Source of the DNA: Clostridia bacterium
GTDB lineage: Bacteria > Bacillota > Clostridia > Christensenellales > Aristaeellaceae
Assembly: GCA_017938695.1 (NCBI GenBank)
Contig: JAGBBA010000072.1
Location: 78,444-142,443 of the forward strand
Direction of reading: 5' to 3'
Length of the DNA stretch: 64,000 bases
A model generated the notes under the pieces. That model saw nothing but the letters and a program-made list of their open reading frames with translations, was not told where the DNA came from and did no database searches. Position 1 is the first letter of the stretch, and each line of letters opens with the position of its first letter. Positions 1-8,662 of the stretch are shown piece after piece. Made by a program: the position numbers and the translations under genes.

Positions 1-2
1 TG

Positions 3-944
3 GAGGCTGGCGGCACCCTGAAATATGTGTACGATCCCGATCCCAACAAGGTGGCCCAGTTTGTGAAGACCTATCCCCAGGTGCAGGTGGCCCTTTCCGA
101 GCAGCAGGTGCTGGACGACAAGGAGACCCACATGATCTGCGGTGCCCACATCACCAGCGAGCGCGGCCCCTTCGGCCTTCGCGTGATGGGCGCAGGCAAG
201 GATTATTTCACCGATAAGGCTCCCTTTACCACCATGTCCCAGCTGAACGCTGCCAAGGAAATGGCCAAGGCTACCGGCCGCAAGTACATGGTGTACTATG
301 GCGAGCGCATCCACTGCCAGGCCGCTACCCTGGCTGGCGAAATGATCCAGGCTGGCGAGATCGGCCAGGTCGTCCATGTGGAAGGCTTCGGCCCCCACCG
401 CCTGATGGCCCACGCCCGTCCCGCCTGGTTCTTTGAAAAGGAAAAGTACGGCGGCATCCTGTGCGACATCGGCTCCCACCAGATCGAGCAGTACCTGTAC
501 TTCGCTGGCGAGGAAGAGGCCCAGGTGACCTACAGCCGCATCGGCAACTATGCCAACCCCGATCACCCCGAGCTGGACGACTTCGGCGACTGCAATATCG
601 TGGGCGAAAAGGGCACCACCAACTACTTCCGTGTGGACTGGTTCACCCCCGACGGCCTGCGCACCTGGGGCGACGGCCGCACGCTGATCATCGGCACCAA
701 GGGCTATATCGAGCTGCGCAAGTACGTCAACGTGGGCACCGACATGGAAGGCGGCGACCATGTGTACCTGGTCAACAGCCAGAAGGAACAGTACTTCAAT
801 GCCGACGGCGCGGGCTGCCCCTTCTTCGGTCAGCTGGTGCTGGACTGCCTCAACCGCACCGAGAACGCCATGACCCAGCACCATGCCTTCAAGGCTGCGG
901 AGCTGTGCCTGCAGGCCCAGGAAAAGGCCATCGTGATCAAATAA
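3..944 (+). CDS. Gfo/Idh/MocA-family NAD(P)-dependent oxidoreductase (5' truncated)
   Basis: The open frame runs in from the left edge without a start codon, so the gene is 5'-partial; 313 residues are present. The first residues look like the end of a Rossmann beta-alpha-beta unit with the acidic DPD that usually contacts the cofactor ribose. Further on are TDKAPFTTM, at the position of the family's EKP loop, and CDIGSHQIEQ, resembling the D-x-G-x-H-x-x-D substrate-binding helix. The family oxidises or reduces sugars, inositols or sugar acids. A GH105 gene lies two genes downstream, so a uronate- or rhamnose-related substrate is plausible but is inference. The protein has no signal peptide in the visible part and is probably cytosolic. 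Confidence 0.85.
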   Translation, partial: EAGGTLKYVYDPDPNKVAQFVKTYPQVQVALSEQQVLDDKETHMICGAHITSERGPFGLRVMGAGKDYFTDKAPFTTMSQLNAAKEMAKATGRKYMVYYGERIHCQAATLAGEMIQAGEIGQVVHVEGFGPHRLMAHARPAWFFEKEKYGGILCDIGSHQIEQYLYFAGEEEAQVTYSRIGNYANPDHPELDDFGDCNIVGEKGTTNYFRVDWFTPDGLRTWGDGRTLIIGTKGYIELRKYVNVGTDMEGGDHVYLVNSQKEQYFNADGAGCPFFGQLVLDCLNRTENAMTQHHAFKAAELCLQAQEKAIVIK

Positions 945-952
945 CATAACCT

Positions 953-983
953 GGCAGGCGGAGCTTTTCGCCTGCCGTTTTTA
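953..983 (+). terminator. Terminator-like hairpin inside the uronide operon
   Basis: GGCAGGCG (953-960) pairs with CGCCTGCC (969-976) around an 8-nt loop and is followed by GTTTTTAT. The ribosome site of the next gene starts about 5 nt later, so there is no room for a new promoter. It probably allows partial read-through or sets relative mRNA levels. Confidence 0.75.
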
Positions 984-1000
984 TCACAGGAGGAAAAAGC

Positions 1001-2953
1001 ATGGACAGACTGCAATACTTGAGCCAGGTTGTGGCTGCTGGCAAGGCGCATATGGCCCCCACAAAAGCAGAAGCCCTGAACGTGAAGGCTTACCATGGCG
1101 TGGATTCCTTCCAGGGGTTGTATCATGAACTGGCTGAAATGGAGCTGGCCGCTGCCGCAGGCACCGTGCCGCCCATCCGCGAGTACATCATCGACAAGGC
1201 CTTAGATCGCATCGACACCCGGCTGGATTGCGCCGATTTTGTGATCCCCGCCCTTTTGCGGATGCTCTTTGCCCACCGGGGTACGCCGCGCCTGCCAGAG
1301 GACATGGCCCAGCGCATGGAAAAGAGCCTGATCGGCTTCAAATACTGGCTGGATGAGCCGGGCACCATTCAGGCCTGTTTTTTCACCGAGAACCATCAGG
1401 TGTTGTTCCACAGTGCGGAATATCTGGTGGGCCAGCTGTTCCCCGATGCGGTGTTCCCCAACAACGGCATGACGGGCCGGGAGCACCAGGCCCACGGCGA
1501 GGCCTTCCTGCGCCGCTGGCTGGAGTGGCGCATCCGCTTTGGCTTTGCCGAGTGGCTCACCCAGGGCTACTACATGGATGACATTCTGGGACTGGTGAAC
1601 CTGATGGTCTACGCCAAGGATGAGGATATCCGCTTGAAGAGCCGCATGATCATCGACCAGCTGGTATTCGACCTGGCCATCCACGGCTTCCAGGGCCACC
1701 TGCCCACCACCCATGGCCGCGTGTATACCGATTTTATCATCGAGCCCGACCATGAGGATTGCTCCCACCTGATGCGATTCCTCTTCGACGAGGGCAGCAA
1801 CGAGGGCCTGTGCGGCGCGGCTGTCATGCTGGCGGCGGTGGATTACCGCATTCCCCAGGCCATTCTGAACGTGTACAGGCACAAGGAGCTCACCACCCGG
1901 CAGCGCATGAGCGTGGATGCCGCCGACGCCGCAGCCTTTGGCGTAGACCCCAAGGATTTTGACAACATCATGTTCTTCTGGGGTATGCAGACCTACTCCG
2001 ACCGGGTGTGCATCGACAACTCCATGAAGGTTTTCCCCCAGTGGAACTGGATGACCAACCGCATCCGCGCCTACAAGGAGCGTTACGACCTGTGCGACGA
2101 GGCAGGCGCACCCTGCCCCGACGCACCGGACTTTACCGCCATGACTCAGGTGGATATCCATACCCGCCGCACCGAGGACTATATCCTGTCCTGCGCCCAG
2201 GATTTCCGCAAGGGGCGCATGGGCTATCAGCAGCACCCCTGGACGGCTTCCCTGGGCGGCCGGGCGGTGATCTTCACCACCAACCCTGCCTCCCTGGAGT
2301 ATCAGAACCGTCCCAACCGCTGGGCGGGCAACCTGGTGCTGCCCAAGGCGGTACAGCATGAGAATGTGCTGTTCTGCATCTACCGCATCCTGCCGGATTT
2401 TGTGGATTTCCTCAACAGCCACCTGTATTTCCCCAAGCATGAGATGGACGAGGTCATCGAGAAGGATGGCTTCATCTTTGGCCGCAAGGGCAAGGGCTAC
2501 ATCGCCGTGACCGCCATCGGCGTGGGCGACAAGTACTGGGAGCCCAAGGATATCGCCATGTTCCGCCATGTGTATGGCGAAGAAGGCGACGCCCTGTACG
2601 AAAAGGCCCAGGACTATGAATACATGGTGCAGGGCCATGCCACGGTGTGGGCGGTGGAAATGGGCAGCGAGAAGGAGAATGGTTCCTTTGAGGCTTTTGT
2701 GAACAGCTTCAAGGCCGATGCGCTCCAGGGCGATACCCATGCCTTCACCTTCCACTCGCCCTCCCGGGGCCTGATGACCTGCGGCTGGGGCAAACCCCTG
2801 ACGGTGGCGGGCAAGGAGATCGCCATCCACGGCTACCAGCGGTATGACCATCCCTTCTGCCAGACGGACTTCGATGCCCGCCGCATGGACATCGTCTGCG
2901 GCGGTGCCCAGCTGCATTTCGACTTCGATGCGCTGACCCGCAGCGAAGCATAA
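1001..2953 (+). CDS. Uncharacterised 650-aa protein of a pectin/uronide operon
   Basis: I do not recognise the family. The ATG follows CACAGGAGGAAAAAGC, a good ribosome site. There is no signal peptide or membrane segment. The protein is rich in aromatic residues and helical-looking. Blocks such as TENHQVLFHSAEYLVGQLFP (around 127-146) and the WLTQGYYMDD region resemble all-alpha (alpha/alpha)-toroid carbohydrate enzymes, but no catalytic signature can be named. It sits between an oxidoreductase and a GH105 hydrolase, 9 nt before the latter, so it is probably co-translated with it and works on the same glycan. Possible roles are a cytosolic lyase, hydrolase or isomerase of unsaturated uronides; this is inference from position. 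Confidence 0.75.
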   Translation: MDRLQYLSQVVAAGKAHMAPTKAEALNVKAYHGVDSFQGLYHELAEMELAAAAGTVPPIREYIIDKALDRIDTRLDCADFVIPALLRMLFAHRGTPRLPEDMAQRMEKSLIGFKYWLDEPGTIQACFFTENHQVLFHSAEYLVGQLFPDAVFPNNGMTGREHQAHGEAFLRRWLEWRIRFGFAEWLTQGYYMDDILGLVNLMVYAKDEDIRLKSRMIIDQLVFDLAIHGFQGHLPTTHGRVYTDFIIEPDHEDCSHLMRFLFDEGSNEGLCGAAVMLAAVDYRIPQAILNVYRHKELTTRQRMSVDAADAAAFGVDPKDFDNIMFFWGMQTYSDRVCIDNSMKVFPQWNWMTNRIRAYKERYDLCDEAGAPCPDAPDFTAMTQVDIHTRRTEDYILSCAQDFRKGRMGYQQHPWTASLGGRAVIFTTNPASLEYQNRPNRWAGNLVLPKAVQHENVLFCIYRILPDFVDFLNSHLYFPKHEMDEVIEKDGFIFGRKGKGYIAVTAIGVGDKYWEPKDIAMFRHVYGEEGDALYEKAQDYEYMVQGHATVWAVEMGSEKENGSFEAFVNSFKADALQGDTHAFTFHSPSRGLMTCGWGKPLTVAGKEIAIHGYQRYDHPFCQTDFDARRMDIVCGGAQLHFDFDALTRSEA

Positions 2954-2962
2954 GGAGGCCCC

Positions 2963-4951
2963 ATGAGCTGCTATTTTCCTTCACAGGATAGTGCCGCCGC
3001 CCTGCTGGGCAGCAGCAAGGAGGCGGTGATCCGCCTGTTGGCTGACCGCTTTATGCAGGTGAATCCCCCCGCGCCCTTTGTGTGGCGCAGCTTTGACGAA
3101 GCCGGCATCCAGGCCGACAAAAAGGGCGGCTACCATTTCGATTTTGACGTGCGCTTTCCTGCCGCTGCGGTGGGGGATCGGGCCATTGCCGTGGGCAACC
3201 TGTACTGCCCCCAGGCGAAGGGCTCCCGGTTCAACCTGCGCTGCCACAACCCGGCGGAGGTGTACCTGAACGGCGAGCGCGTGTTTGTTTCCACCGGTGC
3301 TAAGGAGCGCAGCGGCGAGAACGATGTGTTCTCGGTCAGCCTGAACGAGGGCTTCAACCGCTTTGTGATCCTGGCGGAAAAGACGAAGATCGGCTTTTCC
3401 TGTGTGCTGCAAAATGCCATGCCCCAGTGGGAGCCCTGCAATTATGTGATGCCCTTTGCCCGGCGCGGGGGCGAGGCAGGCTTTGTGTACGCGCTGCTCC
3501 CTGCCGAACAGCCGCTGCCGGATGTGTGGGGCGACGATGAGCCCCTGCCCTTCCTGCTGGAACCCGTTGAAACGTCCCTGGCCCAGGCTGGCGAGTTCGC
3601 CGCCCTGGCCGCCTTTGACATGGCGGAGGCGGGCTGCATCGCCTGGCATAAGCCGCAGGGCGTGACCCTGTTGGTGGATGGCGGCGACCCGGCGGCATGC
3701 CTGGCCGCTGGCCCCCATCAGGTGATGATGCGTGGCTCCCTGGCTGATCTGGCCCAGGTGCAGGGCGAAGGCGTCGCGTTGCATCCGCCGGTGCCGGTGC
3801 ATGGCCGCTGCACGCCTTACCTGGTGTACGGGCCCGTGCAGGATGGGGAGATCCCTGCCCTGGGGCGCGTGGGTGCAGCAGGCACCTGGCGGCCCGCACT
3901 GCAGGGCATGGCCCTGCGCCCCTATGTGGAATCGGCCCTCTTTGGCCGCTGGACCTACCCCCTGGGCGTCACGCTGTACGGCATGCTCCGCGCTGGCGGC
4001 AGGCTGAACGCCGCCGACCTGACGGCCTATGTGCAGCAGCATGTGCAGCAGGTGACGGGCATCCATGAATACGCCGAATACGACACGGAACGCTACGGCT
4101 TTGCCGGGGTGAACCAGCAGATCTGCTGGCTGGACGCCCTGGACGACTGCGGCTCCTTCGGCGCGCTGATGCTCCGCTGCGACCCAACCGGTGCAGATCC
4201 CGACGTGCGCCGCATGGCCGACCGCATCGCCCATTACATGATGCAGGAGCAGCCCCGCACCGCCGAGGGTGCCTTCTGCCGCCGTGATGATACCATCTGG
4301 GCAGACGACATGTACATGTCCGTGCCCTTCCTGTGCCGGTATGCAGAGCTCACCGGCGACGAGGCTCCCCTGGACTTCGCCGCCGAACAAATGCTGCACT
4401 ACAAACAGCTGCTGTTCCTGCCGGAGAAGCAGGTGATGGCCCACATGCGCTGCCTGATCCACGGCGAGAACAACGGCATCCCCTGGAGCCGGGGCAACGG
4501 CTGGGTGATCTTCTCCCTGTCGGAATTGTTGCAGGTTTTGCCGCCGGAGCATCCCCGCAGGCCCGCGCTGTTGGATTTCTTCAACCAGCTGACCCAGGGC
4601 TACCTGGCCCTGCAGGACGAATGCGGATTGTGGCATCAGATCCTGGATGACCCGGAAAGCTATCTGGAGTCCAGTGCTACCGCCATGATGATCTGCGCCT
4701 TCTCCCGGGGCAAGAAATTCGGCTGGTACGACGAAGCCACCGCCCTCCGCGCCATGGCCGCCGCCCGCAAGGCCTGGCAGGGCCTGACGGAGATCGCCAT
4801 CGACCGGCAGGGCAACCTGTACGGCGTGTGCCAGGGGTCGGGGTTCTCCTTCTCCCGGGCATACTACCGCGCCCTGTCCTGGCGGTTCAACGACACCCAC
4901 GGCATCGGCATTGTAATGCTGGCCGGGGTGGAGCTGCTGGAAGCGGAATAA
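2963..4951 (+). CDS. Glycoside hydrolase family 105 (unsaturated rhamnogalacturonyl hydrolase) with N-terminal accessory domain
   Basis: A 662-aa protein starting at an ATG after AAGGAGGCCCC. The C-terminal half, about residues 345-660, is a GH88/GH105 (alpha/alpha)6 barrel. WADDMYMSVPFL (about 447-458) carries the catalytic Asp pair, followed by PWSRGNGW (about 506-513), ESSATAMM and the closing HGIGIVMLAGVE. These enzymes hydrate and remove the 4,5-unsaturated uronic acid left by pectate or rhamnogalacturonan lyases. The roughly 330-residue N-terminal part looks like beta-sandwich domains and is not usual for a minimal YteR-type enzyme. With no signal peptide, it likely acts in the cytosol on imported oligosaccharides. 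It is the last gene of its operon. Confidence 0.88.
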   Translation: MSCYFPSQDSAAALLGSSKEAVIRLLADRFMQVNPPAPFVWRSFDEAGIQADKKGGYHFDFDVRFPAAAVGDRAIAVGNLYCPQAKGSRFNLRCHNPAEVYLNGERVFVSTGAKERSGENDVFSVSLNEGFNRFVILAEKTKIGFSCVLQNAMPQWEPCNYVMPFARRGGEAGFVYALLPAEQPLPDVWGDDEPLPFLLEPVETSLAQAGEFAALAAFDMAEAGCIAWHKPQGVTLLVDGGDPAACLAAGPHQVMMRGSLADLAQVQGEGVALHPPVPVHGRCTPYLVYGPVQDGEIPALGRVGAAGTWRPALQGMALRPYVESALFGRWTYPLGVTLYGMLRAGGRLNAADLTAYVQQHVQQVTGIHEYAEYDTERYGFAGVNQQICWLDALDDCGSFGALMLRCDPTGADPDVRRMADRIAHYMMQEQPRTAEGAFCRRDDTIWADDMYMSVPFLCRYAELTGDEAPLDFAAEQMLHYKQLLFLPEKQVMAHMRCLIHGENNGIPWSRGNGWVIFSLSELLQVLPPEHPRRPALLDFFNQLTQGYLALQDECGLWHQILDDPESYLESSATAMMICAFSRGKKFGWYDEATALRAMAAARKAWQGLTEIAIDRQGNLYGVCQGSGFSFSRAYYRALSWRFNDTHGIGIVMLAGVELLEAE

Positions 4952-4964
4952 ATTGGAACACACC

Positions 4965-5003
4965 AAAAACAGCTGCGCATCACTACATGCGCAGCTGCTT
5001 TTT
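4965..5003. terminator. Bidirectional intrinsic terminator between convergent genes
   Basis: CAGCTGCGCAT (4970-4980) and ATGCGCAGCTG (4987-4997) form a perfect 11-bp stem with a 6-nt loop. It is flanked by CTTTTTG on the plus side and an A-run (4965-4969) that serves the minus-strand gene. Confidence 0.92.
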
Positions 5004-5029
5004 GATTCAAAAGGATATTGCCTGGCGGT

Positions 5030-7069
5030 TTACAGCTCCACCACTTCCACCCCAAAGGGAGGCAGGGCGATGGTGCCCTCCAGCACCTCGCCGGTGAGCA
5101 GCGAGGTGGCAGGCTGGTTGAAGGTAACAGGCTGGGACTGGTTCAGGTAGTTCAGCAGGAACAGGAAGGTGCGGCCGTCCTTTTCCCGGGGCACCAGTTC
5201 CACCCGCTCGGGAACCTCCACTGCGTGCTCCCAGGGGGAGAGGCAGCCTGCGTAGCACATCAGCAGCTTCAGGTTCGACAGGGAGAAGGCGCTGCCCAGG
5301 TGCAGCACTTTGCCCTTGCCCAGGGTGTTTTCCACCAGGGCGGGCTCGCCTGCGTAGTAGCTGGAGGCATACCGGGCCAGCACCTTGGCGCCGGGCAGGG
5401 CGGTGAGCACATCGTTGAAGATGGGCATATCGAGGGTCTCGCCAGCCCAGTCGGCGGTGACGGGAGGCTCGGCAGGGGAGCAAAAGGTGAACTCACTGAC
5501 CTCCGTGCCGGTGACGGGGGAGAGCAGTCCCGGCATGGGCTGCATCACGCAGTGGCCGTCGGGGTCCTTCTGCCCGGTGCGGCAGCCCACGATCAGCGTG
5601 CCGCCCTGCTCCACATAGGCGCGCAGGAGCTCGGCGCGACGGGGCTTCAACAGCACCGCGTGGGGGTCGATCAGCACGGGATAGCGCAGCAGCTCTTCCA
5701 GGGTGGTGGTTTCCTGCATGAACACCATGTCGAAAGGCGTGTGGGTACGCTGGGCAAATTCGAAGACGGCCTTCTCGCTGGCCTCGTGGAAGCGGCGGTG
5801 CCACACGTCGATCTCCATATCCCAGATGTTGTCAAAGTCCTTCACCATGGCGAAGGCGGCCTTGCTGTCGGCACCGGTGACGGGCTGGAGCTTCTCCATC
5901 AGGGCATGGACGTGCTTGACTTCCTTCAGGCGGCGGTTGTCCCGGTTGTCGTAGTCCAGGATGCCGTGCCAGTACATCTCCGTGCCGAAGGTGCAGGTGC
6001 GCCAGCGGAAGTAGCTGATGAAATCCGCGCCGTGGGCGATGGATTGCAGCGTCCACAGGGTCAGCTGGCCGGGCCGGGGGGCAGGGCCCTCCATGTGGCA
6101 GTGCCAGCCGTTGGAGCCGCTCTGCTGCTCCATAATGCCGAAGTGGGGGCAGATGGAGCGCACTTCCGTCAGGTGGCGGGACCACTTGCGGTCGTTGAGG
6201 GCATCGGGGTCATAGCTGCCGTCCAGGGGGAAGCCGAAGTTGGGGTAGGAGTCGTAGGTGTACACGTCCAGGCAGTCCCGGGTCAGCTTGTGGTTGTCGA
6301 TGTGGGCAAACATGCCGTTGGTGGTGATGTACACATCCTCGCCAATGTACTGGCGGAGGATCTCCACCTGCAGGGCGCAAAAGCTTTCCACGCTGGCGGC
6401 AATAAAGCGACGCCAGTCCATTTCCATGTGGGGGTTCTGGGCGTTGCCGGGGGTGGTGCGAGGTACATAGACCTGGCTCCACTCGGTGTAGTCCTGGTTC
6501 CAGAAGGCGGTGCCCCAGGCCCGGTTGAGGTTCTCCAGGGTGCCGTATTTCTCCTGCAAGAAGGTACGGAAGGCCACGGTGTCGGCCTCGGAGTGGAACT
6601 CGCAGGTTTCGCAGTTGAACTCGTTGTCGATCTGCCAGCCCACGATGGCCGGATGCTTGCCGATGTGCCGGGCCATCTGGGTGACCACCCGGGCGCACAG
6701 CTCCCGGTACTTGGGGGCGTTGTAGTTGTAGTGCCTGCGGGCACCGTGGCGCATCAGCGTGCCGTCGCGGAAGGCGTTGAGGCACTCGGGGTACTTGTCG
6801 GTCAGCCAGGCGGGGGGCGTGGCGGTGGGCGTGCCGAAAATGACCTGCATGCCCTCCTGCTGGCACAGGTCAAGGAAGCGGTCGAAGAAATCGAAGGTAA
6901 ATTCACCCTCGCGGGGTTCGAATTTATTCCAGGCAAATTCGCCAACGCGGACCACGGTGATGCCGGCGTCCTTCATGCGGCGCAGGTCGCTGAGCCACAG
7001 GGATTCGTCCCAGTGCTCGGGATAATAGCAGGTGCCCATGGTCAAACGGGGCCAGATCAGCTTGTTCAT
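5030..7069 (-). CDS. GH42 beta-galactosidase
   Basis: 679 aa from the ATG at 7069, which follows GAGGAGGACGAACAA; an upstream in-frame ATG lacks a ribosome site. MGTCYYPEHW near the N-terminus and WQIDNE (acid/base Glu150) are GH42 signatures, and GIMEQQSG contains the expected nucleophile Glu314. A beta/alpha barrel (1-390) is followed by a trimerisation domain and a short C-terminal beta domain, the normal GH42 length. The enzyme removes terminal beta-galactose, in gut bacteria often from galactan side chains or galacto-oligosaccharides. There is no signal peptide, so it is cytosolic. It is transcribed alone from the promoter at 7095-7123. Confidence 0.95.
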   Translation of the reverse strand: MNKLIWPRLTMGTCYYPEHWDESLWLSDLRRMKDAGITVVRVGEFAWNKFEPREGEFTFDFFDRFLDLCQQEGMQVIFGTPTATPPAWLTDKYPECLNAFRDGTLMRHGARRHYNYNAPKYRELCARVVTQMARHIGKHPAIVGWQIDNEFNCETCEFHSEADTVAFRTFLQEKYGTLENLNRAWGTAFWNQDYTEWSQVYVPRTTPGNAQNPHMEMDWRRFIAASVESFCALQVEILRQYIGEDVYITTNGMFAHIDNHKLTRDCLDVYTYDSYPNFGFPLDGSYDPDALNDRKWSRHLTEVRSICPHFGIMEQQSGSNGWHCHMEGPAPRPGQLTLWTLQSIAHGADFISYFRWRTCTFGTEMYWHGILDYDNRDNRRLKEVKHVHALMEKLQPVTGADSKAAFAMVKDFDNIWDMEIDVWHRRFHEASEKAVFEFAQRTHTPFDMVFMQETTTLEELLRYPVLIDPHAVLLKPRRAELLRAYVEQGGTLIVGCRTGQKDPDGHCVMQPMPGLLSPVTGTEVSEFTFCSPAEPPVTADWAGETLDMPIFNDVLTALPGAKVLARYASSYYAGEPALVENTLGKGKVLHLGSAFSLSNLKLLMCYAGCLSPWEHAVEVPERVELVPREKDGRTFLFLLNYLNQSQPVTFNQPATSLLTGEVLEGTIALPPFGVEVVEL

Positions 7070-7094
7070 TTGTTCGTCCTCCTCGTGTAGTATC

Positions 7095-7123
7095 AATGTA
7101 CCATATCGGGCAAAAGAAGGCAA
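7095..7123 (-). promoter_or_regulatory. Sigma-A promoter of the GH42 gene
   Basis: On the minus strand, TTGCCT (7123-7118), a 17-bp spacer and TACATT (7100-7095) lie just upstream of the ribosome site. Hexamer agreement is moderate and the spacing is ideal. Confidence 0.6.
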
Positions 7124-7173
7124 GCGGGAAACAGAAAATAAAAATCGGACGCATACCCGTCAAGGAAAAACGA

Positions 7174-7202
7174 TTGACTTTCCTGATGCGCCATGCTACG
7201 CT
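7174..7202 (+). promoter_or_regulatory. Candidate promoter of the ion-transporter gene
   Basis: TTGACT (7174-7179), a 17-bp spacer and TACGCT (7197-7202) precede the gene at 7261. The -35 is strong and the -10 is weak, so activation may be needed. Confidence 0.5.
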
Positions 7203-7260
7203 TTTATTTAGCGGCCTTGCATGACGGGGCTGCGCTGCGGCAAAAGAAAGGAAGAAACAC

Positions 7261-8529
7261 ATGGTTTTTGCACTGATCCTGTTTGTTGCGACCTATGTGC
7301 TGATGCTCACCTTCAGCAAATACCGCCCCTACATTGCGCTGGGCTCTGCGCTGATCTTTATCCTCACGGGCATGCTGCCCCTGAATGAGATCTGGCCCGC
7401 CATCGACCTGAACGTGATCCTGATGATCGCTGGTACCATGGGTCTGGTGGCGTTGTTTATCGAAAGCCGCATGCCTGAATTGCTGGCTGACCTGGTGATG
7501 GAAAAGGTGCCCAACGTGCAGTGGGCTGCTGTGGCACTTTCGCTGTTTGCGGGCGTGATCTCCGCCTTTGTGGACAATGTGGCCACCGTGCTGATGGTGG
7601 CTCCTGTGGCCCTGGAAATCTGCAAGAAGCTCAAGACCAACCCGGTGCCCTTCATTATTGGTGTTGCGGTCAGCTCCAACCTGCAGGGTGCGGCCACCCT
7701 GGTGGGCGACACCACGGCCATCATGCTGGGCTCTGCCCTGGACATGAGCTTTATGGATTTCTTCTGGTATCAGGGCAAGCCGGGCATCTTCTTTGCGGTG
7801 GAGCTGGGCGCATTGCTGGCTGCTGTGATCCTGTTCTTCATCTTCCGCAAGGAGAAGGGCCGCATTGAGAAGGGGGCTGCCCGCACCCCGGTGACGGACT
7901 ATGTGCCCACCATCCTGCTGGGTGGTGCCATCGTGCTGCTGATCCTGGCCTCCTTCATCCCCAACAAGCCTGCTACCACCAACGGCGGCATCTGCTGCAT
8001 TTTGTTTGTGGTGGGCCTGGTGTATAACTACATCAGAAAGAAGAGCTTTGCTGCCATCACCGAGCCCCTGAAGGGCATCGACTTCGAGACCATCGGCCTC
8101 TTGCTGGGCCTGTTCCTGATGATCGGCGGCATTTCCGCCCAGGGCGTGATCGACGCGGTGGCCGGCCTTTTGTCCAAGGCGGGCGGCGGCAATGTGCTGG
8201 TGCTGTACACGGTGATCGTGTGGGGCTCTGTGCTGATCTCTGCGTTCATCGACAACATCCCCTATGTGGCCACCATGATCCCCGTGATCGCCTCCCTGGC
8301 CAGCGGCCTGGGCGTGGACCCCACCCTGTTCTACTTCGGCCTGCTGTCCGGCGCGACCCTGGGCGGCAACCTGACCCCCATCGGTGCCTCGGCCAATATC
8401 ACCGGCATCGGCATCCTGCGCAAGGAAGGCTACGAGGTCAAGAACAGCGACTTCTTCAAGATCGGTATTCCCTTCACCCTGGCGGCCATCATTCCGGCCT
8501 ACATCTATTTCCTGATCTTCTACTATTGA
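7261..8529 (+). CDS. ArsB/NhaD/SLC13-type (ion transporter superfamily) permease
   Basis: 422 aa with about 11 hydrophobic segments; the start follows GAAAGGAAGAAACAC. The internal two-fold repeat is clear: AFVDNVATVLMVAP (first half) matches AFIDNIPYVATMIP (second half), and SSNLQGAATLVGDTT matches GGNLTPIGASANITG. These paired discontinuous-helix motifs define the IT superfamily (ArsB, NhaD, CitMHS, DASS). The substrate cannot be fixed from sequence; a Na+/H+ exchanger or an organic-acid or oxyanion carrier are all possible. It is an inner-membrane protein and appears to be transcribed alone, with a terminator just after it. Confidence 0.88.
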   Translation: MVFALILFVATYVLMLTFSKYRPYIALGSALIFILTGMLPLNEIWPAIDLNVILMIAGTMGLVALFIESRMPELLADLVMEKVPNVQWAAVALSLFAGVISAFVDNVATVLMVAPVALEICKKLKTNPVPFIIGVAVSSNLQGAATLVGDTTAIMLGSALDMSFMDFFWYQGKPGIFFAVELGALLAAVILFFIFRKEKGRIEKGAARTPVTDYVPTILLGGAIVLLILASFIPNKPATTNGGICCILFVVGLVYNYIRKKSFAAITEPLKGIDFETIGLLLGLFLMIGGISAQGVIDAVAGLLSKAGGGNVLVLYTVIVWGSVLISAFIDNIPYVATMIPVIASLASGLGVDPTLFYFGLLSGATLGGNLTPIGASANITGIGILRKEGYEVKNSDFFKIGIPFTLAAIIPAYIYFLIFYY

Positions 8530-8537
8530 TTTTTGTC

Positions 8538-8577
8538 ACGGGAGCGTGTGTCACTGCGGATGCACGTTCCTGTTTTT
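8538..8577 (+). terminator. Intrinsic terminator after the ion transporter
   Basis: ACGGGAGCGTG (8538-8548) pairs with CACGTTCCTGT (8563-8573), including three G-T pairs, followed by a T-run. It ends transcription of the gene closing at 8529. Confidence 0.8.
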
Positions 8578-8613
8578 CGTATGCGCCCTTTTCATTTGGC
8601 ACATTTTATGATA

Positions 8614-8622
8614 TGATATAAT
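8614..8622 (+). promoter_or_regulatory. Extended -10 promoter before the first DegV gene
   Basis: TGATATAAT (8614-8622) combines a consensus -10 (8617-8622) with the TGn extension. No good -35 is visible at 16-18 bp. It lies about 40 bp before the start codon. Confidence 0.6.
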
Positions 8623-8662
8623 GTGAGTGCAGCCGAGAGCCCTGCATTCAAAAGGAGAATAT

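Noticed and set aside
5018-7090. 690-codon plus-strand open frame opposite GH42
   Set aside because: Antisense shadow; the minus strand carries complete GH42 motifs, a ribosome site and a promoter.
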